A DNA stretch of 64,000 bases from Mallotus nudiflorus (lineage: Eukaryota; Streptophyta; Magnoliopsida; Malpighiales; Euphorbiaceae). A program made the position numbers and the translations under genes. Below, piece by piece: positions 32,980 to 44,412 of the stretch. A model generated the notes under the pieces. It was not told the origin of the DNA, made no database searches, and saw only the letters and a list, made by a program, of their open reading frames with translations. The DNA lies in assembly GCA_947683625.1 (NCBI GenBank), contig CANTUR010000055.1:2810001-2874000 (forward strand), in the 5' to 3' direction. The first letter of the stretch is position 1; every line of letters starts with the position of its first letter.

Positions 32980-35900
32980 ATGGAGGAGAAACTAAAATTG
33001 TTCGCATTGATAGGAGCTGGGGCTCTTTTGGGTTCTGCTTCTACACTCTTTCTTCTCAACCATTTCCAAAGGCACGTAAATTTCCATTATAAATTGAACT
33101 TGTTTTCTGTGTGTGTGTGTGTGTGTGTTTTTTTTTTTTTTTAAAAATTATTGATGGAACTGAACTTTGTTGAGCAATTGTATTGATAATTATTATTATG
33201 AATTTTTCAGAAGAATTGATACCCAACGCAGTAAAGAGGCTATTGAATTAAATGGTATGTGCGTATGTGTGTGTTCTTGTGACTAAATGATTAGAATCTT
33301 TTAGTTAACTTTGATGGGTCAAATTTCTCTTTTTTATGGTTTCTAATATGTTTCATTATTACAGATAAAGATCTTGTATCTGAAATGTCTTTGGGAAGCT
33401 GCAAGGTTACTGGAGATAGCAGAAACTGTGGGATGTCTGCTCCAGACCTGTTAACAGATGAAATAGTTGCTGAACAATTGACTAGGTAAGGTAATTGAAC
33501 AATTTCCCTTGTCCCTTCTTTAGCGTTGTTCAATTTTTTGTATAAAAAATGAAAATGGGTATAGGATGATATAGGCACTTCTTTAACGTTGTTGATTTCA
33601 GTTTAGCAGTATTCATAGATTTTTCTTTTGATGATTGACCACCACGGTTGTTGTTACTGTTGGAGCTACAGCTATGGGATCATTAGGACAAATTTTTTTA
33701 GGAATCTGCTTTTGAGTTTTGGTATATGGGGCTCTTGGTGGAATGATGTTTATAGATACCTTTTCTCTTTAGGTTGTATGATGTTCTAAGCTACCTTTTG
33801 GGGTTGTAACATGTACGTTATGTTGCATTATTAGGAATATTCAATTTTTTGGTCTTGAGTCTCAGTGCAAGGTGACATCGTCATATGTTGTTGTCATTGG
33901 TCTTGGAGGTGTTGGGAGTCATGCTGCATCTATGCTTCTTAGATCAGGAATTGGAAGACTCCTCCTTGTGGACTTTGACCAGGTACTTTGACTTCTGTTC
34001 TTTCTTTTTTCCTTCATATCTTTTGTTGTTTCATTGCTTTGTTATTCGTTGGCATTTGATTTTATTTTATGCCTATAGTTTATATTACTTCATCTTTTTG
34101 TCTTTTTTGCTTAGACTTCCTTGGTAAAATCTCACTTTTAGTCCTTAATTTGTGGTGCATTTGGTATAAGGCTGTGAAGAACACATACTTTTCATGGTGT
34201 TCTGTTATTGGACAGATTCAGAGATCTGGCTACTAGTGCTTACATGGTATGCAAAGTTTGAATAATTAATGGAACTTAGGGTTTTAGGGAAAATGTACAA
34301 AATACAAGTGAGGTTGAGAAATTAGTTATGGTTTGGTTTAATTGGGATTTGAGCTTAATGGAAGTTCTGAAATAGGAAGAACAGTTTACTGGTAATCTGG
34401 ATAATGAAGTTGTATCAACTTTTTTTTTTTTTTTTATGTGTTATAGTTTTTAAAAATGTATTCAGTAATGGATTACATATTTACTCCCAACGCATGTATT
34501 CAGCACCTTTGTGCCTAGGCCCCAAGTCTTTGGCACTTAAGTGTAACTAGCACCATGGCAATGCTGAGAGCAAAGTAGGAAAAACAAAAGCATGGAATTT
34601 TCAACAGTTAATCCATAATTTATATGGTGATCTAAGATTCTTGTTATGGATTTTCTGTAAAAGGTTTCTCTTTCATCCTTAAATCGACATGCTGTTGCAA
34701 CAAGAGCGGATGTTGGTATTCCTAAAGCTGACTGCCTGAAGAAGCATTTCTCAACAATCTTCCCAGAATGCCATATAGAAGCAAAAGTACTATTATATGA
34801 TGCATCATCTGAAGAAGAAATTCTTTCAGGCAACCCTGACTTTGTTTTGGACTGCATTGACAATATTGACACAAAGGTACATTCCCATGCTCTTAAGTTT
34901 TCTCCAGCAGCAAATTTACGGTTCTTCCATGTCTGGAAGAGTTTGATACTAGTTTTATTCCATATATTATGACCTTTATAAAGAGTTTACTCCAGAATAA
35001 CAAGCTGCCTTAACCTCTTTGCATTCAACTATAGTGTGAGGCAAAAGCTTTAAAGTTTTTTCCTTTTGATAATTTTTTGTAGGAATCACAAGTCACAATT
35101 AATATTTATAGCAGGTTCTACTGCAAAAAATAAAAAAAATAAAAATAAATAAATAAATAAAATAAAATTTATCTATTAAATCTATGACAAACCAAACAAT
35201 TTTTGTGCTATATTTCACATTCTTGATTGATTGTAAACATTCATATTTTACCCTAACTTAAAGATATTCAACTTTAAAATGATTATATTTTCATCTCTAA
35301 CAGGTGGCACTTCTTGCTGCATGTGTTCATAGAGGTCTAAAGGTTCTATCTGCAACTGGAGCTGGTGCTAGAGCCGACCCAACAAGAATCCGTGTGGCTG
35401 ATTTAAGAGAGTCCACAAATGATCCACTATCTCGATCTGTAATGCTCCTTGCTTGCTTAGAATTTAAAATCTTCAGTAGTTGCTAAATTTTCAACTTGCT
35501 TCTCATAGGTCTTGATTTTGTGGGCCTTTGTTGCGTTTACATCTATTTGTGTGGTTAAGCTTATAATTATATGATGCAATGGTATCAGGCCGACATTTTG
35601 TTTAATTCTCCTGTTGCCCGTCATATGCCCATTAATTATCAGGCAGTGTAATGTTTTCAGACAAATCCTATTTCAGTTAAATATCAAATTTAATATTTTA
35701 AGTACCTTTCTGTGTGGAAACTTTTGGGGTTGCATATTCCAAAATGGTGTCAAAGCTGGTCAGGAATTCTATTGTGAAATGAACCATTTATATAGCTCCT
35801 TTTGCAATTTAAACATTTGTAAACAGATATATGTAATAACTTATACAACTCAGCTTGTTGCGAATTCTGAATTGCCACAACCCTCTAAAACAGCCTTTGT

Positions 35901-38900
35901 TATCAGATTTAGGTGGGTATTGCAGTAAATAAATATTGGCTGGGCATATTTATTTTTAATATTTTCTCATTTTTCATTAATGCACTTCCTTTCAATGTTG
36001 TTCGTGTCAAGATGCATAATTTTGATGAAATTGGGAAATAACAACTTTTGACTTGTTCTTTCAAACTTAAAATCCTATGTTTTTAGGTCCTGGCATTCGT
36101 TACATAGATCACATCTTCTATTTGGCAGTTTATATTAAATAGATAGAATTCGAGGCCCTTTAGCATATATGTTATCAAGCTTGATCTCTGGTGTGATAGG
36201 TACATCATCCACATGTTTATCAGCTTTCATTTTAGTTTCCGTTCTTTTTTTTTTTTTTTTTGCTAGCACTATTTTATGGTAGCTGTAATGATTAGCCAAA
36301 TTTTGGTTTTGATTTCCAGCTATTTTTTTTTTTTTTTTTCAATAAGAGTTCAAAAATCTTGAGTGTGACTGCATTGATCTCTAGTTCTACATGTAATTAT
36401 CATTTTTGGCTGATCTATTGAATCATTACTGGTTAGATTATTCTATGAATGACCATGGATATGATTTACAATTTTCATATTTGTGATCTTAATGAAGATC
36501 CTTCCTTTTAGGTAAGACACCGCCTGAGAAAAGACTATGGCATTGATGGAGGCATCCCTGTTGTATTTTCTCTTGAAAAACCTAAAGCCAAACTGCTTCC
36601 ATTTAAGGGACCAAGTGGAGAGGAAGATAATCCTTCTGATTATCAGGTGGTGATTGATGATCTCCTAAGCATTTATGCCTCATCAATATATTCAATGATT
36701 GGTATTCAAATAGTTTGTATAGTTTAACTAATTTACTGGAACTGAACTTTTAGAACTTTTTGCTTTGCATGGAAAAATGTCATGCCACTAGGTCTTTTGA
36801 TATGAAAATGATTATTATATCCAGTACACCTAATGGCAACACTTCTAACTTCTTAGCCTCATATCAGATAGTGCCAGGCTTTAGGGTTCGCATTATACCT
36901 GTCCTCGGTACCATCCCCGCGATTTTTGGACAGGTCATGGCTTCCTATGTAGTGACACAGCTAGCTGGATTGCAAGTACAAACAGAACCTGTGGTAAACT
37001 TTGATTTGGATCATTACCGGGTGCTTCATCAGCGTCTTGTTGAGCATGAGGAATCATTATATGGGACGGCCATGGAAGTCCAGGTATGAAAAGTTTCCTT
37101 TAAAGGTGGGCTTTTGCTCTTTCGTGATGCTTGGATGCAGGCTGACTTTGCTGGCTACCTTGATTTCCACTTGATCTGTTTAGGTTTAAAGATGTTTCCA
37201 ATATATATGTGTTTTTTCAACGAGTCTTAAGCAGGATAAGAATTCAACAAAGAGTTTAGATCACAAGAACTGAATATATATTTTTTCATCTTTTTTCATT
37301 TCTTAATTTTAGAGAGTTAAAGAAAAACTTAAGAACTGCAGTATTATGTAGAATAAGTTTTTTAATTTACGCCAAGGATAAATTTTTACTGTCTTTTGGA
37401 TCATAAAATGTCATTTTGTGGGATATTGTTGCACCTTTGCTAATGAACAAATATGAAGGATCTGTAAATGAAACTATAATTAAAAGATTTCTTGCACCAG
37501 AAATTTCAACTTGACTATTCTTCTCTAGTTAAAGACAAATCCAGTGAAAAACTCCAGTAAGAATAACGGAATACACTTGGATTTTGTGCATTGAAAAGGG
37601 AAGTTGCACCACCTTCCATCTAGTATTTTAGCTTTGAATAGTAGTGAGCACTATAATCACATACTTTCAATTTTCATGTTTCTTTATGGATTGTTGCTGC
37701 CACTTAACTGTAGGCGGACATTGAAGAAGTGAAATATGTTGCAAAGGAGTTGTGGCATGGGCGAAGTGCTCGGGAACAGTCTGCAAAAGATGTTGGACGT
37801 GGAATGTGGCGATCTGTTAATGAGCTAATGCTTGTGAGGTATAGCTTGCTTTATGCTACTATTCTTTGAGCATTTTAATAATTCATTATTTTTGTGTATG
37901 GCATAGTCACCTGGGCTGTTGTTCATTTTGGGTCCTAATACTTATATAGGAATTAGTCATTAGATATGACATTTAATGATGATGTATGGGGTGCAGGCAT
38001 AGTTGGTTCACTAATTTGGAACAGTGTATGTGATTGATTTTTTTTCCAAGGAAAAAAAAAAAGCCATACCCAGGACTGAGACTGACTTCCATGTTTCCAA
38101 GTGCATACCTTTAACTCCACGTTCAATCACAATGTTATACATACAATAGGAAAAATAGCTCATATATAATTGATGTAAAGAAGCATATGTTGCTTATTTC
38201 ATTCCCATTTTTAAGTTTAGAGAGTAACTTTTCAACGACAATGAATAAATGTTTGGCTGATTAAGTAGATTGAGGTGGAATCTCTATTTAATTGATGAAA
38301 AAGGGATTGAATGATTGAGATACAAGTTACTAGTAGGGTCCTTAATGCATGAATTATAAAAAGTGTTCTCAACTTGAAATTGGCTTGCATATATAATAAT
38401 CAAGTTTACTTATACTGTTGCATCAAATGGTAACAAATGTCTATTCTTAGCACAACCAAAGTTCATTTTGTTTTTAAAATCTTTTGGGGCCAGTATTTAT
38501 TTTCAAGGAAATTTCATTTTGCACCATAATTTTTTTTTTTATATATATGTATATATATATATATATATGTACGTATGTATGTGTGTGTGTGTGTATCTAT
38601 GCATCAAACATTTGATATTTGGTGCAACAAAGCTTTGCTAATCTTGGATGCTTATTTCATATGATTAGCTGAATGATGTGAAAGATTATTATATTATTGT
38701 TATGTTTTATACTTTTCTAGGTGCCACATTGATAATGATTCTAAATTCAATTCTGAAATATTTACAAACTGAAACACTCTCTTTTCAGGTGGGACCGGAC
38801 AAAGCCTGCATGTGTGTCAAACTTAATTCTTTTAAAATTTCAAGAGGTATGGTCAATAAATCCTCCAACAAACAACAGTGCTTTATTTTGTCTTGGAAGG

Positions 38901-41125
38901 AAATGATGTGTTCTCATATATTGGCATTGATTCATGACCAGATTTTTTTTCTTTTGTTGTCTCCTGCTTGAGAGTTTTATGATGTTAATTAGAATTTTCA
39001 TATTTAGAGATTGAGTGGAAGTTTTCAAAATAGAAGTTCTAATCATAATGGAAAACTGAAAAAAAAAAGAGTTTTAGATTATAATACAAATGTAGTGTAG
39101 TATTCCTTAGATTTATTGAGGAACATGACGTTGTATTTGATTTTGGTGAGGAGGGAAGTCTGCCCTCCAAGTACATGACTTTCACCCAAATTACTGCAGA
39201 CTTCCTCTCTCTCTCTTTCTCTTCCCTCTAATTTGTTTCAAATGTCAGCATCATTCTGTATGAAGCTTTCAGGATGCTGCAACAATTTCATCACAGAAGT
39301 TGAGATTTGATTTTAAAGTCCTAATCCCTTAACCTGCATACTGTTACCCTATTGCTTCATTGTTATAAACTCCAACTCCGTGCAAAGCATTTTTGTTCAC
39401 GAAGTACATGATAGAGCAATTTTAAAATGTGTCCTACACCAGAGCAAATAATCTAGTTTGTCTAATCAAATTTCCCTTCCTTTGCATTTCTGGCAGTGTC
39501 TTGTGAGCAGTGTTTTCAGGAACTTGTTTGGAAATCCTACTTGATTCTTTTTCGTCTGCTGTTTGAATTGGACATCAGTTGATTTATTTTCAATTGCCAC
39601 AATTAGAATTAAATTGGCATTTTGCAATTGTGTAGATCATCGTTGATTAATTCATGATATAGTTATATGGGAAAAGTACAATAAAGTACTTGTGGTTCTT
39701 TTTCACTTAGAGGGCTGTGGAATTTTTCATAACATTTAAAAGTTTGTGGTATGTTTTCACTTATATTTTGGTACCCTACTCAATAATATTGTTAAAAATA
39801 TATGATATAATGTTAAAATAATATGAATTATTTAATAGTAAAATTATTTACTAAGTACTATAGCATTCAACTAACTAAAATAAATTCACAATAAATAAAA
39901 ATAAGATGTTTTTTTTTATTATGAATAAAAAGAAATAATTTCTAAAATAAATTTGTAATATTTTTTAAAGTATCTATAATTCTAAATAGTTATATTGATG
40001 GGAAATCACATGTAAAACATTTATATTATTGAAAGGGAGTGATATAAGTTTTATTACAAATAAATGATGATATTAGTTGATAGGTATTAAAGTGTTAGAA
40101 AATGAAATCATCTATCTCTAAATGTGATGAAAAAACCACAAGCCTTTAAGTGAAAATGCGTCTAATCTCAAGATACTTTTTTGTACTTATCTCTGGTTAT
40201 ATTTTTTTATGGCTTCTTGTTGAAGAACACGTTTCAGCAACTATAGCTTTCCAACCACAGAACTCTCATGTGGCCCTTTCCTACCAGTGCCTCTGGTTGC
40301 ATGATGCCAAATTTAGCTTTGAAGTCTGCTTCATCATTAATCCTCCTGACCAGAAATATCGTCCTTTAATTTAACCTTTAGTTGTATTTGTCCATCAGGA
40401 GCAAGAGAATGAAAACCAAATGGTTTCTTATTCCTATGTTCCAGATCTCTTACGGGGAGGGAATTCAAAACTTCTATTTCTGGTTTCAATTTGAATTTAC
40501 ATTATGTGTAAACACTTCTTATTCAATTTCAAAAGATCATAATATTTCATGATGTGTAAAATTTGAGCGTTTAAGTTTGTTGAAAGCCGTAGCTTTTCTC
40601 TAGCAACACTACGGCAGGGGTCGGTGCACATGACAACCAGAATTTGTCATTTGCTTGCAAAGACTATCGGGGTATCCAACTCTAGTCGCTCCCAAGGTTC
40701 CTTTTTTTCACCCCTTCTTTTGCTCTTCTTCTCTTAGCATTTTTGTTTTGACAGAGATGGAAAACCTTGTCCTAACAATTTGTCTTTATTATATTTTCTA
40801 ACTATTCCTAATTCTTGAGAAATATTCTAACCTGTTATGGGCTTGCTCTTTTGTATTGCCATTAAATTTGTGGGAAAAAGCTGTGTGATTTTGTGCCACC
40901 AATTTACTTGGCTTTTGTTGTCATTAATTTTTTAGTCGTATATATTTCTTTAAGAATGTGCATTCTGTTTATTTGAATTGAAATTCAGATACTGATGGAA
41001 GTGTTTTTGCTTATCCGCAGGCAGATGAACATGAATCAAAGACACTTGATGACATCAAGGAAAATGAGCCAGAATTTTTCGAAAGGGTCACATCTATTTT
41101 GAAACAAGCGGAGTTAGACTTCTAG
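32980..41125 (+). CDS. TcdA: tRNA threonylcarbamoyladenosine dehydratase (TcdA/CsdL-like), 11 exons, 463 aa
   Basis: An E1-like ATP-dependent enzyme. The family closes the side chain of t6A at position 37 of ANN-decoding tRNAs to cyclic t6A; yeast Tcd1/Tcd2 sit on the mitochondrial outer membrane. Exons: 32980-33071, 33211-33254, 33365-33485, 33835-33982, 34664-34876, 35304-35438, 36512-36646, 36868-37083, 37714-37838, 38789-38846, 41021-41125; the reading frame stays open throughout. Residues 7-26 form a hydrophobic, Gly/Ala-rich segment, a likely membrane anchor. The Rossmann motif GLGGVGSH is at 108-115, VDFDQ at 131-135, the E1-type N142-R143 and K156 follow, and DCIDN is at 198-202. The C-terminal extension (about 297-463) is normal for plant members and absent from the shorter bacterial enzyme. 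All introns are GT-AG except intron 1, which is best read as GC-AG. Start chosen as the first ATG with G at +4. No broken residue was seen. Confidence 0.93.
33104..33144. repeat. (GT)n followed by poly-T in intron 1 of the TcdA-like gene
   Basis: About 11 GT units run into a T tract inside the short first intron (33072-33210). The run forms the pyrimidine-rich part of an intron with a GC donor. Confidence 0.85.
38538..38596. repeat. Compound TA/GTAT/GT microsatellite in intron 9
   Basis: T run, then TATATATG-type units, GTAT units and (GT)n, inside intron 9 (37839-38788). Confidence 0.85.
39660..40202. mobile_element. Mutator-like MITE in intron 10 of the TcdA-like gene
   Basis: The element is 39669-40193 (525 bp). 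It starts GGGAAAAGTACAATAAAGTA and ends TTTTTTGTACTTATCTC; the ends are inverted relatives and the similarity extends over roughly 75 bases per side (inner words TTTTTCACTTAGAGGGCTGT and its inverse near 40124-40156). Flanking nonamers TAGTTATAT (39660-39668) and TGGTTATAT (40194-40202) differ at one base, as expected for an old 9-bp duplication of the Mutator type. It codes for nothing; the open frame starting at 40150 runs across its right end and is not a gene. Intron 10 (38847-41020) is the gene's longest. Confidence 0.72.
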
Positions 41126-41129
41126 CTTA

Positions 41130-42133
41130 TGAGTTCTTATGCATTGTGCACTCCAATTTTGACGAATAGGGGTGAGTTTCTTGCGAAAATGGAGTTCTTC
41201 ATGGTTCGGATTTCAGTTACTCACCTAGTATGATAAATGTCATCCATGTGTTGGGTAATTATACTAATGTAACATGTCTGAAGCTACATTCATTTGAAAT
41301 TAACCCAAGTGGAGAGAGAGAAAGAGGGAGAACACATGGTGGTAGAGATTATTGCCTCTCGGACTAAGTTTTTAGGGTGAAACATGCTACTTGTGGAGGG
41401 GGGAAATATCAGAGGGATTTTTGTCTCAATGTGTGGAAGGGAAAAAAGAAAAAGAAGACAAAATTAGATCTTCCCTTTGAATGAAAGGAAATTGGTTCCA
41501 TAATTTTGTAGTTTGTTTTTTTTTAATCTTTGACAGCATAAAATATCTCCAAGCCATGGATTATTTACACACACCGTCCCTAAGGTTTGCCTCTATTCCC
41601 ATTATTGTTCTAAATATTTAATTTGGCACACAAAAATTTCTTACTATTAATTGGGGTGATTGGAAACTCCTAATCATTAGATTTTAGTGAAATCATTATC
41701 GGAATGCTGAAGTGACCCAATACTTGGACAATGAAAATAACTTTTTATCTTTTATTTATTAAAAAAATGTGACCATGTGGTAACATGTAGTTGCCCTTAT
41801 GGCAACTTATTCTTTCTCTTCAATTAGAAAAGGAATGTTACTCTTATCTCTCTTTCTCTAACTCACCACTAACTCCCACCTACCTTCTCTATCCCTCTCT
41901 TTGTTCTTAAACTCCATTGTAAATCTCTTAATCAAATGACCTAATTTGACTAACTTTATATGTACACTAAAAACCAAAAAGCAACATTGATGTAAAATGA
42001 CTAGGGTTGTGTAATACTTGCCTGACCTAAAAAATTGAATCGAACTTAACCTATTATCTATCACTCCTAAGTTTTCGGTTAACCTTGAACCGCCTGAAAA
42101 ACCAAAAATTATGTGTGTGTGGTGAAGTGGTGA
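41130..42133 (+). repeat. Tandem duplication downstream of the TcdA-like gene, copy 1
   Basis: Begins TGAGTTCTTATGCATTGTG, five bases after the TAG stop, so it starts within the expected 3' UTR. It ends GTGGTGAAGTGGTGA. It includes the left end of the hAT-like MITE (from 42002) with its left flank AAAATGAC (41994-42001). Compared with copy 2 it has about 60 extra bases near 42050-42105. No protein gene is seen. Confidence 0.9.
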
Positions 42134-42140
42134 ATATGGG

Positions 42141-43086
42141 TGAGTTCTTATGCATTGTGCATTCCAATTTTGACGAATAGCGGTGAGTTTCTTACGAAAA
42201 TGGAGTTCTTCATGGTTCGGATTTTAGTTACTCACCTAGTATGATAAATGTCATCCATGTGTTGGGTAATTATACCAATGTAATATGTCTGAAGCTACAT
42301 TCATTTGAAATTAACCTAAGTCGAGAGAGAGAAAGAGGGAGAACACATGGTAAAGATTATTGCCTCTCGGACTAAGTTTTCAGGGTGAAACATGCTACTT
42401 TGTGGAGGGGGAAATATCATAGGGATTTTTGTCTCAATGTGTGGAAGGGAAAAAAGAAAAAGAAGACAAAATTAGATCTTCCCCTTATTATGAGAATTTT
42501 GAATGAAAGGAAATTGGTTCCATAATTTTGTAGTTTTTTTTTAATCTTTGACATCTTAAAATATCTTCAAGCCATGGATTATATACACACAGTGTCCCTA
42601 AGGTTTGCCTTTATTCCCACTATTGTCCTAAAGATTCAATTTGGCACACAAAAATCCCTGACTATTAATTGGGGTGACTGTAAACTCCTAATCGTCAAAT
42701 TCTAGTGAAATCATTATCAGAATGTTGAAGTGACCCAATACTTGGATAATGAAAATAACTTTTTTTTTTTAAATGTGGCCATGTATTAATATGTAGTTGC
42801 CCTCATGGCCCCTTATTCTTTCTCTTCAATTATAAAAGTAATGTTACTTTTATCTCTCTTTCTTTAACCCACCACCAATTCCCACCTACCTTTTTTATCC
42901 CTCTCTTTGTTCTTAAACTCCTTTATAGATCTCTTACTCAAATAACCTAAATCTTACTAAATTTATATGTACACCTAAAACAAAAGGCAACATTGATGTA
43001 AAATGACTAGGGCAGTGCAATCCTCGCCCGACCAGAAAAATCGAACAGAAAAAACAAAAAATGTGTGTAAAGTGGTGAAGTGGTGA
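42141..43086 (+). repeat. Tandem duplication downstream of the TcdA-like gene, copy 2
   Basis: Repeats 41130-42133 with many small differences, offset 1,011 bases at its start. Beyond 43086 it continues into the remainder of the hAT-like MITE, which copy 1 lacks. The arrangement implies that the MITE inserted first and was then cut through by the duplication. Confidence 0.9.
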
Positions 43087-43150
43087 GGGCTTTTAACTCT
43101 TATGGGGAGGTTGTTGGTTTGATTCCCATTGTAACTTCTAATGTTTTTTT
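43070..43150 (+). other. tRNA-like segment with pol III B-box-like motif (inside the MITE)
   Basis: An A-box-like stretch, GTGGTGAAGTGGTGAGGGC, is followed by GGTTTGATTCC (43116-43126), close to the tRNA T-loop/B-box consensus GGTTCGANTCC, and then a run of T. The cloverleaf is not complete, so this is not a tRNA gene; it may derive from a tRNA or SINE. Confidence 0.4.
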
Positions 43151-43174
43151 TCTTTTACTTTTAAAAATAAATGA

Positions 43175-43256
43175 TGAAAAAATGGCATAATAAGGAGTTG
43201 AACCTGTGTTGCCAGCAAATATAAATGCGCGCCCTACCATTTGGCTACTAGAAATT
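43175..43256 (-). other. Second tRNA-like segment, inverted (inside the MITE)
   Basis: On the minus strand TAGCCAAATGGTAGGGC (A-box-like, 43247-43231) is followed by GGTTCAACTCC (B-box-like, 43204-43194) and then a TTTTTT run. It resembles the plus-strand segment at 43070-43150 in layout and partly in sequence, making an inverted pair. Confidence 0.42.
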
Positions 43257-43407
43257 CATGTTTCCTTCTTTTTTTTTTTTATTATTATTTATACAGTTAA
43301 TCGAAACTTAAACTGACACCCGCCTAAATTTTCAGTTTTTGATTTAGTTTTGAAAATTTGAAAAAAAATCAATCTGAACCCGCCCGATGCACATCCCTAA
43401 AAATGAC

Positions 43408-43726
43408 AACTTTGAAAAGAGAAGGCTATGATTTGATGCATTTTTTAGCATGGTTTAAATGAGTGAAACTACACTTAAATGGGTATATAATAGTTAAAGG
43501 GTTTTCTTGTCTTGATGATGCTCTAATGATTTTTGTAGAAAAAAAAGTAGGAGAAGTTGAGGAGTCAAGGTTATTGGTATTATAAAGGAAGAGGTATGAA
43601 AATTGGTGTACCAGTGTAAAAACAAGATAGAGATCTACTATAGGCTACTTTCAAATATGGTTGATGACACAGATAAAGTAAAGCCACTTTATTCAAACCC
43701 ATAACTATTGTTTTCAAATATGTAAA
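43408..43726. other. Intergenic DNA, nothing recognised
   Basis: AT-rich; no gene or repeat seen. Confidence 0.4.
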
Positions 43727-43840
43727 AGGGCCATATTGGACCCTCAATTACATGCCAAAGTTGGTATTGGACCTCCATATTTTCTTTTGTTCCTAACTGG
43801 AAGTTTATATGTTTAATTTGGTTCAAGTAAAACCTTACCC
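43727..43840. repeat. Left arm of outer inverted repeat
   Basis: AAAAGGGCCATATTGGACCC and about 100 following bases match the reverse complement of 57725-57845 (GGATCCTCAATTATGCACC part) with perhaps a quarter of positions changed. Confidence 0.65.
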
Positions 43841-44284
43841 TAATGAAAGTCTTAACTACCATTAAAATACCTTGAGTTGGCATTATGGGACCTAATTAAC
43901 TACTCCTTCCCTTTAAATTAATATAGTAGCATAACAAAAAAATACATCAACAATGTATTATCACTAATAAAACCTATATTGACCACTAATATTTGATCAC
44001 CATCAATTTGGAAGTTATTAGTATAAATGCTCGAAGTTTGAACTGCAATCACAATCATTAACACTACTATGACTCTTCAAATTCCTCTGTAATAGTATAT
44101 TCCTAGGAGATGACAACAATAGTTACTTAAACATCCATAATAACACTAATAAGATTGATAACAACAAATTGAAACTGTAGGGCAAGTGTCGACTACTCAT
44201 GGAGTACACCTATGATCTCATCCAATAAAGAGGAGTTTGTGAGTTGTACTAAAGAAAGAAAGAAAAGATAGGTAGGTTACCCAT
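43841..44284. other. Unclassified DNA between inverted repeat arms
   Basis: AT-rich, no coding signal. It has no clear inverted match in 57111-57724. Confidence 0.4.
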
Positions 44285-44412
44285 TTGTAAAGCAAAATGA
44301 CAATTTTAGTGTCTCAACTTTTTAAATTTAACAATTGAGTGTCCCAACTTTTATTTATTACAATTAAGTGTGTCAACCTACTTAAAAATAACAATTACAT
44401 GCTTTTTGCAAG
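44285..44412. repeat. Left arm of inner inverted repeat
   Basis: From CAAAATGACAATTTTAGTG to ACATGCTTTTTGCAAG it matches the reverse complement of 56985-57110 over about 128 bases, including the exact words AAAAATAACAATTACATGC and CAACTTTTATTTATT. Confidence 0.8.

Larger units (their letters stand above)
43000..43407. mobile_element. hAT-like MITE with a perfect 8-bp target duplication
   Basis: The element 43008-43399 (392 bp) starts TAGGGCAGTGCAATCC and ends GGCCGATGCACATCCCTA-like (CCCGATGCACATCCCTA), giving inverted TAGGG-x2-GTGCA ends. AAAATGAC occurs immediately on both sides (43000-43007 and 43400-43407); eight bases is the hAT signature. It has no coding capacity. A left-end fragment of the same insertion lies at 42002-42133 in copy 1 of the tandem duplication. 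Confidence 0.85.

Noticed and set aside
33072..33077. Canonical GT donor at 33076 for intron 1
   Set aside because: Using it with the acceptor at 33210 gives an immediate stop in exon 2; the GC donor at 33072 keeps the frame.
36760..36867. Alternative start upstream of exon 8 of the TcdA-like gene
   Set aside because: The open frame simply reads through the intron 7 end into exon 8; the acceptor at 36867 and family similarity starting at IVPGFRVRI set the exon border.
40150..40374. 75-codon open frame with a hydrophobic start
   Set aside because: It spans the right end of the MITE and intron 10 of the TcdA-like gene and has no motif; the exons on both sides join in frame without it.
43070..43256. 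Two tRNA genes
   Set aside because: Only A-box-like and B-box-like words are present; I cannot build a full acceptor, D and anticodon stem for either, so they are listed only as tRNA-like segments.
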